Of a DNA stretch of 32,821 nt, positions 25,080-32,821 are shown in pieces (the first letter of the stretch is position 1; each line of letters starts with the position of its first letter). Below the pieces are notes generated by a model that worked only from the letters and a program-made list of their open reading frames with translations, had not been told where the DNA came from and did no database searches. The translations under genes and the position numbers were made by a program. The stretch comes from Calditrichota bacterium (lineage in GTDB: Bacteria; Zhuqueibacterota; Zhuqueibacteria; JANLFK01; Oleimicrobiaceae): contig JACIZP010000137.1 of the NCBI GenBank assembly GCA_014359355.1, positions 1-32,821 of the forward strand, given 5' to 3'.

Positions 25080-26795
25080 TCACTGGCGCAAGTCGTTCGC
25101 CTGCGCCAGCAGCTCACGCGCCCCTGCCAAATGCGCCTCGGTGACGGTTTCACCGCCTAAAAGTTTGGCGATTTCGGCAGGACGCTCCTCATCAGTCAGT
25201 ACGCGCACCACCGTGTGCGTGCGGTCGCCTTCCACCCTTTTTTCGACCACGTAGTGGCGGTCCCCCATGCTCGCGATCTGCGGCAGATGCGTGATGGAGA
25301 TGACCTGATGGCTGCGCCCCAGGCCGTGGAGACTGCGCCCCACCACTTGGGCTATTCTGCCGGAGATACCGATGTCGATTTCGTCAAAGATGAGTACAGG
25401 CACGCGGTCAAGCCCGGCCAGAACCGACTTGAGCGCGAGCATGATGCGGGAGATCTCGCCCCCCGAGGCAACCTTGGCCAGAGGGCGGACAGGCTCCCCA
25501 GGATTTGTGGAAATGAAGAACTCGACGAGGTCCATTCCTCGCGGCGTGACCCGGTAGCGTTTCTCATCCGCAGTAACCAGACCCGTCGGGTCCTCTTCCC
25601 ATCCTATTTGCACCACGAAAGTGGCGCTGTTCATCCCGAGTTTGGCAAGCTCGGCAACTACCTGCTGCTCCAACGCCGAGCCAGCCTGCCGACGCTTCGC
25701 GGAGAGCTCCACGCAGCGCCGCGCCAGCTCATCCTTCTCGGCTGCCAGGCGCCGCTCCATCTCGGCGATATGCTCCTCCTGGCTTTCCCCCAGGGCTAAT
25801 TCCCGCTCGAGTAGTTCTTTGTATTCAAGCACCGCCTCCAACGTGCCACCGTACCGCTTTTTGAGTCCGCTCAGCCGCGCCAACCGCTCGCGAATCTCCT
25901 CCAAGCGGGACGGCGAGAAATCGATATGGCTCTGGTAGGCGCGCGCCGACTTGGCAATCTCCTCCACCGCGATCCTCGCCGATTCACACATCTCGGCAAG
26001 CTGGGCGAAAGACTCATCGATCTGGCGCAGCTCTGCCAACAGGGCCTCGCAGCGATGCAGGCGCTCGCTGGCGGCTCCTTCACCTTCGTAGAGTTGCTGG
26101 CTCACCTCCTCGGTGAGCGCAAAGAGCCGCTCGCGGTTGCGCGCCAGGCATTCCTCGCGCTCGAGGGCCTGGTCTTCTCCCCTCTCGGGATTGATGGCTT
26201 GAATCTCTCTGAGCTGGAACTCGTAGAGCGCGCGCTTCTCGGCGCGTTGCCGCGCCTCGTCTTTAAGCTCGGCCAGTCTCCTGGTCAGTTGCTGCACCAG
26301 CTCGTACTGCTGCTGCACCTCCGCCCGCTCCTTGTCGAGCTGACCAAAAGCATCGAGGTAGTAGAGATGCTCCCGGACGCGGAGCAAGGATTGGTGCTCA
26401 TGCTGGCCGTGAAGGTCAACCAGCAGGTCGCCCAACTCTTCGAGGACCTTCAGAGGCACAGGTGTGTCGTTCACGAAGGCCCGGCTGCGTCCGGAAAGGT
26501 GCAGTTCTCTCCTTAGAATCAGCTCCTCCCCTCCATCACCCAAGAGGTTTTCGCGGAGAAGCGAGTCAACCTCAGGCAGGTCGGGCACCGAGAAGACCCC
26601 CTCGACGACCGCTTTCTCTGCCCCAGCGCGGATAACGTCGGCGTCGGCCTTCTCGCCGAGAATGGTGCTCAGTGCGTCGATGATGATGGACTTGCCCGCC
26701 CCGGTCTCGCCCGTGATCACGTTCAGCCCCGGGCCAAAGTCAACCGCCACCTCATCCAGCAGCGCATAGTTTCTGATGTAAAGTCGCCTGAGCAT
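25080..26795 (-). CDS. recN: DNA repair protein RecN
   Basis: SMC-like ATPase of 571 residues that acts in double-strand-break repair. The N-terminus MLRRLYIRNYALLDEVAVDF leads to Walker A GETGAGKS (29-36). GRSRAFVNDTPVPL and LLVDLHGQHEHQSLL are the RecN-typical segments. A long central coiled coil rich in Glu/Arg/Leu (~150-370) follows. The C-terminal ATPase lobe has the signature VASGGEISRIMLALK, Walker B VLIFDEIDIGISG and the H-loop SITHLPQIASMGDRHYVVEK. The ATG has only a weak ribosome site, but it is 19 bases after the propeller gene, so coupling is likely. Confidence 0.97.
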   Translation of the reverse strand: MLRRLYIRNYALLDEVAVDFGPGLNVITGETGAGKSIIIDALSTILGEKADADVIRAGAEKAVVEGVFSVPDLPEVDSLLRENLLGDGGEELILRRELHLSGRSRAFVNDTPVPLKVLEELGDLLVDLHGQHEHQSLLRVREHLYYLDAFGQLDKERAEVQQQYELVQQLTRRLAELKDEARQRAEKRALYEFQLREIQAINPERGEDQALEREECLARNRERLFALTEEVSQQLYEGEGAASERLHRCEALLAELRQIDESFAQLAEMCESARIAVEEIAKSARAYQSHIDFSPSRLEEIRERLARLSGLKKRYGGTLEAVLEYKELLERELALGESQEEHIAEMERRLAAEKDELARRCVELSAKRRQAGSALEQQVVAELAKLGMNSATFVVQIGWEEDPTGLVTADEKRYRVTPRGMDLVEFFISTNPGEPVRPLAKVASGGEISRIMLALKSVLAGLDRVPVLIFDEIDIGISGRIAQVVGRSLHGLGRSHQVISITHLPQIASMGDRHYVVEKRVEGDRTHTVVRVLTDEERPAEIAKLLGGETVTEAHLAGARELLAQANDLRQ

Positions 26796-26814
26796 GGCTG
26801 CATGCGTGGAAGCG

Positions 26815-28998
26815 CTAATGTCGAATCACCGCGACTTTCCCAATGCGCGAAAGCCCCGACTCGGTATAGATGACGTAAAGGTAGACACCCGAGGCCACGT
26901 ACTCCTGGCGGTCATTGCGGCCATCCCATTCCACCCAGGAACCAGGGATCTCCTGCTGCGAAAAGTATCTTACGAGCAATCCGTCCGGCGTGAGGATGCG
27001 CACCGACGAGTGGTCAGCCAGGTTGTGAATGTGAAAGCGCTCGTTTCCCTGACGAATAACAAAAGGGTTCGGATACGCCAGTACCTGCGAAAGGTCAGGC
27101 TTCGGTGGCGTGAATGGCGTTTCCAGCCGCGACAGACCGCTCTCAGTGCCGATGTAGACATAGCCGGTGTTGGCGTCGAAGGCAAAACACTGCACGTTGT
27201 CACCAACCAGAGGGCTATTGTCCGTGGAATAGTGCGTCCAGGTGTAGCTGTCCCAGGAGAGCACGCTCACGCCGGCTGAAGTGCCGACCCACTTGTTGTT
27301 GCGAAAGTCCACCGCGATGACGTTGATGTCATCACTGAGAAGGCCCCCTCTTCCTCCCACACTGCCTTGAAACCAGTAGTTGAGACCCTGGCTGGTCCCG
27401 ATCCAGACAACTCCATCACTGTCCACAGCGATGGAACGGATCAAGTTGTTGAACAGGCCGTCCGCGGTGGTCAGCGTGCCACGAATCTGGTCGTCGCTCT
27501 TGTCAAAGGGCGTCCCCCCGTCATCCAGTACGACCACGCCTTCGTTCTGCATGCCAATCCATTTCCACCCTCGCTGGTCGATGGCCATACAGGTCACGGC
27601 AGTCTCGCGGATGCCGTCGCTTAAAGAAAAGTACTGCCATTCACCATTAGGACTGACCACGGCAAGGGGTTTGCGATTAGCAGCGTATTTGTTCAGAATC
27701 CACACGTTCCCTTGGCCGTCTACGACCAGCTTTTCGACAATCACGTTTGCAGGCGTGTCGCTGCCGGAAAGCCTGCCGCCTGTTGTGTCGATGTGCGTGA
27801 ACCGGAACCAATCCCCCTCTTCTTCGATAATGGTCACGCCCCTCCCGGCAGTTCCGAACCACTTGCGGTTTTGGCCGTCGACCACCACTGCCCTGTGGCC
27901 GGCGATGGTGAGTCCGTCACTGGCCGTCAGGCTGACCCACTGCCCCTGCCGGAGGGCGGCCACACCGTCTGCCCCGGAAGCGCACCAGAGGTTGCCGGTC
28001 CTGTCAATGGCCATAGCGCTGAACACTTCCACCTCCGGCACATTGAGGCGCACTTTGCGCCAGGTCTGCTCTGCATAGGCAAAGCGATGGAGGCCCAGGG
28101 TCTCATTCCCCAACCAGAGCCCACCGCGCGCATCAATGAGCACGGCTGTTCGTCCCCAGGGCGCCCACGGTTTCTGCTGCACGCTGCCATCGCCCGCCAC
28201 CAGGTAGACGCCCTTTGTGGTTCCCACCAGGACGGAGTCACCTGCCGCAGCAACATCAGTGACCTCAAAGCCAGAAAGTCCCACGACCTCCCACGCTGCC
28301 CCATTCCACCGCGCGAGGCCCGAACCGGTGCCCACATAGATTGCGCCCTTGTGGTACGCCAAGGCAGTGACCTTATCGGACGGCAAACCGTCGCTCATCC
28401 GGTAGTTGGTCCAAAACTGCGGGTCCATCAAGTTGGGGGAGCGAAGATCGGCGCGCGCCAGCCCCAGAGGAGTGGCCACCCAAATCTCGCTGCCGATGAC
28501 CAACAGGGCGGTAGCGCTGGTGTACCAGTTTAGGGCGTTACCCAGCCTCTTGTAGTTTTCTTTGACTTCCCGCCTCTTCAGGTCGTAAAGGCTCACGCCA
28601 AAGTCCAGAGCCACGAATAGAGAGTCGCCCAGGGCCTGGAGATCGTTGATGATGTGCCCATTGTAGTCATTCACGACGGAGCGCACCCCACCCCCCGGCG
28701 AAACATAAGCCAGGCTCCCGGTACTTGTTCCTATCCACAGGCCACCGGAAGCCTCGAGAGTCAGGGCGGTGACTGTATTTGCGGGAAGTCCCTCCGTGTT
28801 AGTCAGCATAGTAGACTGGGATCCGGCCTCATCGATGCACACCAGGCCGCCAGCGGTTCCCGCGTAGATTGTCCTCCCGTCCGTGATGAGCGCGCGCACA
28901 CTGTTTGCCGAGGTAAAACTCTTCCAATCCCCCACGCCGGCTTGCGCGCCGGAACACACCAGCACTATCACGAGGGCTATGTGGAGGGTCGCTCTCAA
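26815..28998 (-). CDS. Secreted two-propeller protein with FlgD-like C-terminal domain
   Basis: A 727-residue exported protein. I chose a TTG at 28998, which starts the signal peptide directly (cleavage after GAQA). The frame extends to 29115, but that part overlaps ribH and has no such signal. The TTG has only a weak ribosome site. I count about fourteen blade-like repeats of the type GGLWIGTSTG, IYVGTGSGLARW, DSDGVVWIGTSQGL, NNKWVGTSAGVSVL and YVYIGTESGLSRL. These are two-component-regulator-propeller repeats, and fourteen fits two seven-bladed propellers. The last ~90 residues contain YPNPF, the WVEWDGRNDRQEYVASGVYLY segment and a final beta strand, as in FlgD-Ig or T9SS-type sorting domains. 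No kinase follows. It likely acts outside the cell as a binding or sensor protein. Confidence 0.82.
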   Translation of the reverse strand: MRATLHIALVIVLVCSGAQAGVGDWKSFTSANSVRALITDGRTIYAGTAGGLVCIDEAGSQSTMLTNTEGLPANTVTALTLEASGGLWIGTSTGSLAYVSPGGGVRSVVNDYNGHIINDLQALGDSLFVALDFGVSLYDLKRREVKENYKRLGNALNWYTSATALLVIGSEIWVATPLGLARADLRSPNLMDPQFWTNYRMSDGLPSDKVTALAYHKGAIYVGTGSGLARWNGAAWEVVGLSGFEVTDVAAAGDSVLVGTTKGVYLVAGDGSVQQKPWAPWGRTAVLIDARGGLWLGNETLGLHRFAYAEQTWRKVRLNVPEVEVFSAMAIDRTGNLWCASGADGVAALRQGQWVSLTASDGLTIAGHRAVVVDGQNRKWFGTAGRGVTIIEEEGDWFRFTHIDTTGGRLSGSDTPANVIVEKLVVDGQGNVWILNKYAANRKPLAVVSPNGEWQYFSLSDGIRETAVTCMAIDQRGWKWIGMQNEGVVVLDDGGTPFDKSDDQIRGTLTTADGLFNNLIRSIAVDSDGVVWIGTSQGLNYWFQGSVGGRGGLLSDDINVIAVDFRNNKWVGTSAGVSVLSWDSYTWTHYSTDNSPLVGDNVQCFAFDANTGYVYIGTESGLSRLETPFTPPKPDLSQVLAYPNPFVIRQGNERFHIHNLADHSSVRILTPDGLLVRYFSQQEIPGSWVEWDGRNDRQEYVASGVYLYVIYTESGLSRIGKVAVIRH

Positions 28999-29057
28999 TG
29001 CTTTTCGCCTACCAGGTGAGTGGTAAAAACACCCCGCCAGCAGGAGCTGGCCATGAT

Positions 29058-29525
29058 TCACTGCAAGCGCGCGAACAGGTCCGCCATCTCGATGGCGCTG
29101 AGCGCCGCCTGCCACCCTTTGTTGCCCGCCTTCGTTCCCGCGCGCTCCAATGCTTGCTCAAGGTTGTCGGGCGTGAGCACTCCGTAGATGGTGGGCACCC
29201 CAGTGGCAAGACCAACCTGGGCAATGCCTTTGGTTACTTCTGCGGCGATGTACTCAAAATGCGGCGTCGCCCCCCGAATAACTGCTCCCAAGCAGATGAC
29301 GGCGTCGTAGCGCTTGGAGGCTGCCAGCCGCTGCGCTGCCGCGGGAATCTCGAACGAACCGGGCACCCACACGATGTGGATCTTCTCCTCAGCAGCCCCG
29401 TGCCGACGCAAACAATCCAACGCCCCATCGAGAAGCTGTTTGGAGATCAACTCATTGAATCTGCTTACCACGATGGCAAATGAGCGGTCTTTTGCGCTCA
29501 GCAGTCCTTCCGTTACAGCAGGCAT
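29058..29525 (-). CDS. ribH: 6,7-dimethyl-8-ribityllumazine synthase
   Basis: Catalyses the penultimate step of riboflavin synthesis, condensing the pyrimidine intermediate with DHBP. It normally assembles as a capsid or pentamer. The 155-residue product begins at the ATG 29525, preceded by GGGAGG and four spacer bases; a longer frame to 29681 overlaps ribBA and lacks family character. Signature residues are [14 protein letters not shown] at the N-terminus, [33 protein letters not shown] with the catalytic His in TPHFEYI, and [17 protein letters not shown]. It is the fourth gene of the rib operon, 43 bases after ribBA. Confidence 0.95.
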   Translation of the reverse strand: MPAVTEGLLSAKDRSFAIVVSRFNELISKQLLDGALDCLRRHGAAEEKIHIVWVPGSFEIPAAAQRLAASKRYDAVICLGAVIRGATPHFEYIAAEVTKGIAQVGLATGVPTIYGVLTPDNLEQALERAGTKAGNKGWQAALSAIEMADLFARLQ

Positions 29526-29568
29526 TGTACCTCCCGCGATGCCATCCTGCACAGCCTCTTGCGTGGTC

Positions 29569-30831
29569 TCACTTGCACAGTTTGCAAAGTGTGGCCTCTT
29601 CCATCTGTGAAGTCTCTTCCTTGCCGTCTTGCAGAATGAGGTGACCGAGCTTGTCACGCTTGGTCTCGAGGTAAGCAGCATTCACCGGATTTGGCGGCAC
29701 CTCGATGGGAACGCGCTCCACCACCTCCAGGCCATGCCCAGTAAGGCCGATGATCTTGCGGGGATTGTTGGTCAAGAGGCGGATCTTCCTGACGCCCAGG
29801 TCGCGGAGGATCTGCGCCCCCACGCCATAGTCCCGCAAGTCAGCCTTGAAGCCCAGCTCCTCGTTTGCCTCGACTGTGTCGCGGCCCAACTCCTGCAAGC
29901 GGTAGGCCACCAGCTTGTTGGCAAGACCGATCCCCCTTCCCTCCTGGCGCATGTAGAGCAACACACCCCGCCCTTCTTTCTCAATGGCGCGCAGTGCCTT
30001 CTCCAACTGCTCTCCGCAGTCGCAGCGGAGGGAACCGAAAACGTCCCCGGTCAAACACTGCGAATGCACGCGCACGAGGACCGGCTCCTCGGTTGCCACG
30101 TCGCCCTTGACCACGGCCAGGTGGTGATGCTCGTCGATGGCGCTCTCGTAGAGGTGCAGCACGAAGTTGCCGTACTTGGTGGGAAAGGAGGTGGTGACAA
30201 CCCGCTTCACCAAGATTTCCGTGCGGGACCGATACTCGATGAGGTCGCGCACGGTGATCATCTTGAGGCCAAAGCGTTTCGCGATCCTGCGCAAGCGCGG
30301 CACGCGTGCCATGGTCCCGTCGTCATCCATGATTTCGCAGAGCACCCCCGCCGGGTACAGGCCGGCAAGGCGCGCAAGGTCTACTGCAGCCTCGGTGTGA
30401 CCGGCTCTGCTGAGAACTCCACCCGGCTGCGCCCGCAGGGGAAAGATGTGCCCGGGTCTTGCCAAGTCACGCGGTTTGGTAGCGGGGTCGATGAGTGCCT
30501 TCACCGTCTCCGCCCGGTCCTGCGCGGAGATCCCTGTCGTGGTGTTGCGTCGCGCATCCACCGACACGGTGAACATCGTTCCCAGCCGGGCGGTGTTGTC
30601 GGTGACCATCGGCTGCAAGTCCAGCTCGTCCAGGCGCTCACCTGTCATGGCCACGCAGATTAACCCCCGCCCATATTTGGCCAAGAAGTTGATCTTTTCC
30701 GGCGTGACCTTCTCGGCAGCCATGATAAAGTCGCCTTCGTTCTCCCGGTCCTCATCATCGACCACGATCACGATGTTGCCGCGCCGGTACTCCTCGATTG
30801 CACTTTCTACAGAATCAAAGACTGCAGCCAT
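29569..30831 (-). CDS. ribBA: Bifunctional DHBP synthase / GTP cyclohydrolase II
   Basis: The 420-residue enzyme supplies both branches of riboflavin synthesis. The N-terminal DHBP synthase (~1-205) has [20 protein letters not shown], the [20 protein letters not shown] segment and [19 protein letters not shown]. The C-terminal GTP cyclohydrolase II (~206-400) has the zinc triad in [18 protein letters not shown] (Cys-x10-Cys-x-Cys), [14 protein letters not shown], and [19 protein letters not shown]. The fused order RibB-RibA is common. The last residues ([10 protein letters not shown]) add an unusual Cys-x2-Cys tail. The ATG at 30831 lies 21 bases after ribE and is preceded by GGAG ten bases upstream. 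Confidence 0.96.
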   Translation of the reverse strand: MAAVFDSVESAIEEYRRGNIVIVVDDEDRENEGDFIMAAEKVTPEKINFLAKYGRGLICVAMTGERLDELDLQPMVTDNTARLGTMFTVSVDARRNTTTGISAQDRAETVKALIDPATKPRDLARPGHIFPLRAQPGGVLSRAGHTEAAVDLARLAGLYPAGVLCEIMDDDGTMARVPRLRRIAKRFGLKMITVRDLIEYRSRTEILVKRVVTTSFPTKYGNFVLHLYESAIDEHHHLAVVKGDVATEEPVLVRVHSQCLTGDVFGSLRCDCGEQLEKALRAIEKEGRGVLLYMRQEGRGIGLANKLVAYRLQELGRDTVEANEELGFKADLRDYGVGAQILRDLGVRKIRLLTNNPRKIIGLTGHGLEVVERVPIEVPPNPVNAAYLETKRDKLGHLILQDGKEETSQMEEATLCKLCK

Positions 30832-30852
30832 ATTCCATGCACTCCACCGTGG

Positions 30853-31488
30853 CTAATAGCCCCATTCCCTCAACTTCTCCATACTCAGCGCATCGCGTCC
30901 GTCGCCGCTCAGCACACGCGCCACGTATTTGGCAAGCACATCGACTTCGAGGTTCACTGAGTCACCAACCCTCTTCTGCCGCAAAGTAGTCTTTGCAAGG
31001 GTGTGCGGCACCAGCCAGATTTCAACCGCGTCTTGCACAATGCGTGCCACCGTCAGGCTGACACCATCGACCGCCACCGACCCTTTCGGCACGACGAAGG
31101 GACGCAGCTCCTCGGGCAAGGCCACCCACAGCACACGCCCTTCGCCACGTTCACTGAGGCGCACAATCTTAGCGACACCGTCCACGTGTCCCTGGACCAA
31201 GTGGCCGCCCAATCTGTCTTCCGCGCGTCGGGCGCGTTCCAAATTGACCCGCCGCCCTGGGCTGAACGAACCGATGGTCGTGCGCGCCAGCGTTTCGGCC
31301 ACCACGTCGACGCTGAAAGCCGCACCGAGGAGCGCGGTTACCGTGAGGCACACCCCGTCGACGGCGATGCTGTCGCCGACCTGGAGTCCGGGCAGCACCT
31401 CACGGCAGCTCACCGTCAATCCCATGCCTGAGGCGGTCCTCTTCACCGCGACTACCGTGCCAACCTCTTCAACCAATCCGGTGAACAT
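30853..31488 (-). CDS. ribE: Riboflavin synthase alpha subunit
   Basis: Dismutates two lumazine molecules to riboflavin. The 211 residues carry two similar lumazine-binding halves. The first starts MFTGLVEEVGTV and holds SIAVDGVCLTV. The second follows LGGHLVQGHVDGVAKI and holds SVAVDGVSLTVARI, with PHTLAKTTLRQKRVGDSVNLEVDVLAKYV near the end. The ATG at 31488 overlaps the last 20 bases of ribD, with GGGAG six bases upstream, so expression is coupled to ribD. Confidence 0.96.
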   Translation of the reverse strand: MFTGLVEEVGTVVAVKRTASGMGLTVSCREVLPGLQVGDSIAVDGVCLTVTALLGAAFSVDVVAETLARTTIGSFSPGRRVNLERARRAEDRLGGHLVQGHVDGVAKIVRLSERGEGRVLWVALPEELRPFVVPKGSVAVDGVSLTVARIVQDAVEIWLVPHTLAKTTLRQKRVGDSVNLEVDVLAKYVARVLSGDGRDALSMEKLREWGY

Positions 31489-32599
31489 TCTCGCTCCCGC
31501 GCCGAAGCAAGGGCCGCGCCGTCAGAAGAAACGTGGTGCCAATCTTCTGCAGCGAAACGTCGGCAAGCTCGATGGCCGCGTTGACATTGCTCACCCCCAA
31601 GTCACCAAAGGCATCGAGTCCCCTCCCGAGGAGCTTGGGCGCCACAAAGACCAACAAGCGGTCAGTTTGACCGGAGAGAAGAGCCTCGGTAAACACCTGC
31701 TGCCCCCCTTCGACGAGAACGGAGGCAATTTGCAGCTCGCCAAGCTTTTGCCAAAGCTTCAGAAAAGGGATATGGCCATCTTCGCCAGTCTCAAGGCCGA
31801 CCACCTTGGCGCCTCGTTCCTCGATGCGCCGCACCTTCTCGGGCGACGCTGACGTGCTGGTTACCACAATGGTCTTGGTCGCATAGTCATCGGTGAGGAG
31901 ACGAGCATCAAGAGGAATGCCCAACTGGTCGTCAACTACTACCCGCTTGGGAATAGGCCCTGTCTTGTCCAAAGGGGTTAGTGCAGGATCATCGGTGCGC
32001 ACCGTGCCTGCTCCCACCAGCACTGCGTCGTACTGCGCACGCAACCTCCTCACGAAAGCACGTGCCTGCTCGCAAGAGATCCATTTAGAATGGCCGGTGG
32101 GTGTGGCGATCTTACCGTCAAGGCTCTGGGCGATCTTCAGCGCGACGAAAGGGAGACCTGTGGTGATGTACTTGACGTAGAACTCGTTGAGGCGTCTGCA
32201 CTCCTCTTCTCGCACCCCCACGGTCACGGAGATGCCGCGCCTCTGCAGTGCCTCGATCCCCTTGCCGTTCACTAAGGGGTTAGGGTCACGCATCCCCACC
32301 ACCACGCGCGCCACTCCCGCCTCCACGATTGCATCGACGCACGGGGGTGTCTTGCCATAGTGGGCACAAGGCTCAAGGGTCACGTAGAGGGTGGCGCCGT
32401 TGGCAGCGTCTCCCGCCTCGCTCAAGGCTACCACTTCGGCGTGCGGCCCCCCAAACCGCGCATGGTAACCGCGCCCAATGGTTCTGCCCCCTCTTACGAC
32501 CACCGCTCCAACCAAGGGGTTGGGGCTGACAAAGCCAAGTCCCTTGCGCGCCAGCCGCAGCGCGGTGGCCATAAATGACTCGTCGCTCCCGGCAGTCAT
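31469..32599 (-). CDS. ribD: Bifunctional pyrimidine deaminase / reductase RibD
   Basis: The 376-residue enzyme carries out deamination and side-chain reduction after GTP cyclohydrolase II. The N-terminal deaminase domain holds the zinc site HAE (in GGPHAEVVALSEAG) and PCAHYGKTPPC, and GMRDPNPLVNGKGI. The C-terminal reductase domain begins near PFVALKIAQSLDGKIAT, with VLVGAGTVRTDDPALTPL and VLVEGGQQVFTEALLSG. AGGGA lies a few bases before the ATG at 32599. It is the first rib gene after the riboswitch and overlaps ribE by 20 bases. Confidence 0.96.
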   Translation of the reverse strand: MTAGSDESFMATALRLARKGLGFVSPNPLVGAVVVRGGRTIGRGYHARFGGPHAEVVALSEAGDAANGATLYVTLEPCAHYGKTPPCVDAIVEAGVARVVVGMRDPNPLVNGKGIEALQRRGISVTVGVREEECRRLNEFYVKYITTGLPFVALKIAQSLDGKIATPTGHSKWISCEQARAFVRRLRAQYDAVLVGAGTVRTDDPALTPLDKTGPIPKRVVVDDQLGIPLDARLLTDDYATKTIVVTSTSASPEKVRRIEERGAKVVGLETGEDGHIPFLKLWQKLGELQIASVLVEGGQQVFTEALLSGQTDRLLVFVAPKLLGRGLDAFGDLGVSNVNAAIELADVSLQKIGTTFLLTARPLLRRGSENVHRIG

Positions 32600-32617
32600 G
32601 ATTTCCCTATGCGCTCA

Positions 32618-32651
32618 TTACAAACAAGCCCCAGATGAGGTAGTCCGGGGC
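32618..32651 (-). terminator. Candidate riboswitch-controlled intrinsic terminator
   Basis: On the minus strand GCCCCGGA (32651-32644) pairs with TCTGGGGC (32635-32628), eight pairs including one G-U, with an eight-base loop. TTGTTTGTAAT follows at once. The element lies about 20 bases before the ribD ATG and about 60 bases after the FMN aptamer, as expected for a terminator expression platform. The U-tract is interrupted by G, and the antiterminator partner was not identified. Confidence 0.6.
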
Positions 32652-32710
32652 CCGTAGATGTCCAGGCAATAGGCCTGCGCAGCGCTCAACCGCGCTCCAG
32701 CTCTTGTCAG

Positions 32711-32821
32711 GGTCTTCTCCCGTCCGGGCTGTTACCGTCGGCGCCGGAATTGCACCGGCTCTGTCCCTCTCTCGGGACTCGCGGGCTTTCACCGCCGGCA
32801 AGGAATTCCACCTGGCCCCGA
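32711..32821 (-). ncRNA. FMN riboswitch (RFN element), 5' end cut by window edge
   Basis: Minus-strand RNA upstream of ribD carries the conserved RFN core in order: GGGGCCAGGTGGAATTCC, TGCCGGCGGTGAAAGCCCG, CGAG, then GCCGGTGCAATTCCGGC, GCCGACGGTAACAGCCCGGA and GGGAGAAGACC. These match the FMN-binding junction with its six helices. The 5' half of helix P1, which would pair with GAAGACC, begins beyond base 32821. Binding of FMN should turn off the ribD-ribE-ribBA-ribH operon. A short open frame of 64 codons across this region is a shadow. Confidence 0.95.

Noticed and set aside
32607-32801. 64-codon minus-strand frame upstream of ribD
   Set aside because: It runs through the FMN riboswitch core and terminator and has no ribosome site.

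Overview
The window looks like a chromosomal segment of an uncultivated-type, GC-rich Gram-negative bacterium. An assignment near the FCB superphylum (KSB1, Calditrichota, Zixibacteria and relatives) is an inference. It rests on a secreted beta-propeller protein ending in a YPNPF / FlgD-like C-terminal domain, an outer-membrane-style TPR lipoprotein, and generic house-keeping genes in an unusual mix. Phylogeny of DnaE, RecG or ValS would settle it. I see no phage, insertion sequence, CRISPR array, tRNA or rRNA.

Layout: bases 1-4525 carry four plus-strand genes: the 3' part of a multi-PAS/GAF sensor protein, smpB, tyrS and a macro-domain protein. They converge on a minus-strand block that runs without interruption from the right edge down to 4519. 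Read in its own direction this block starts with an FMN riboswitch, a candidate terminator and the riboflavin operon ribD-ribE-ribBA-ribH (32821-29058). Next come a secreted two-propeller protein, recN, a TPR lipoprotein, dnaE, a Yip1-family membrane protein, and a small membrane protein coupled to an RNase HI-like protein (28998-19374).

A 344-base gene-poor gap separates this from an envelope or exopolysaccharide cluster: a long-form RmlA-type nucleotidyltransferase, a glucuronyl C5-epimerase-like protein, a GT4 glycosyltransferase and a large secreted M23 (LytM) protein (19029-13370). A second gene-poor gap carries a strong-looking sigma-70-type promoter. It precedes a two-TM K+ channel with an RCK/TrkA-N domain and a separate cyclic-nucleotide-binding protein encoded one base downstream. 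valS, a DUF4139 protein, recG and a DUF1844 protein complete the block.

The observations I find most worth following are: (i) the C5-epimerase / glycosyltransferase / RmlA cassette, which could make an epimerised uronic-acid polysaccharide; (ii) the K+ channel whose cyclic-nucleotide sensor appears to be a separate polypeptide, and whose best ribosome-binding site points at an AUC codon; (iii) the PAS/GAF protein that ends in a Cys-x2-Cys pair module rather than a kinase. No clearly new defence or mobile system is visible.
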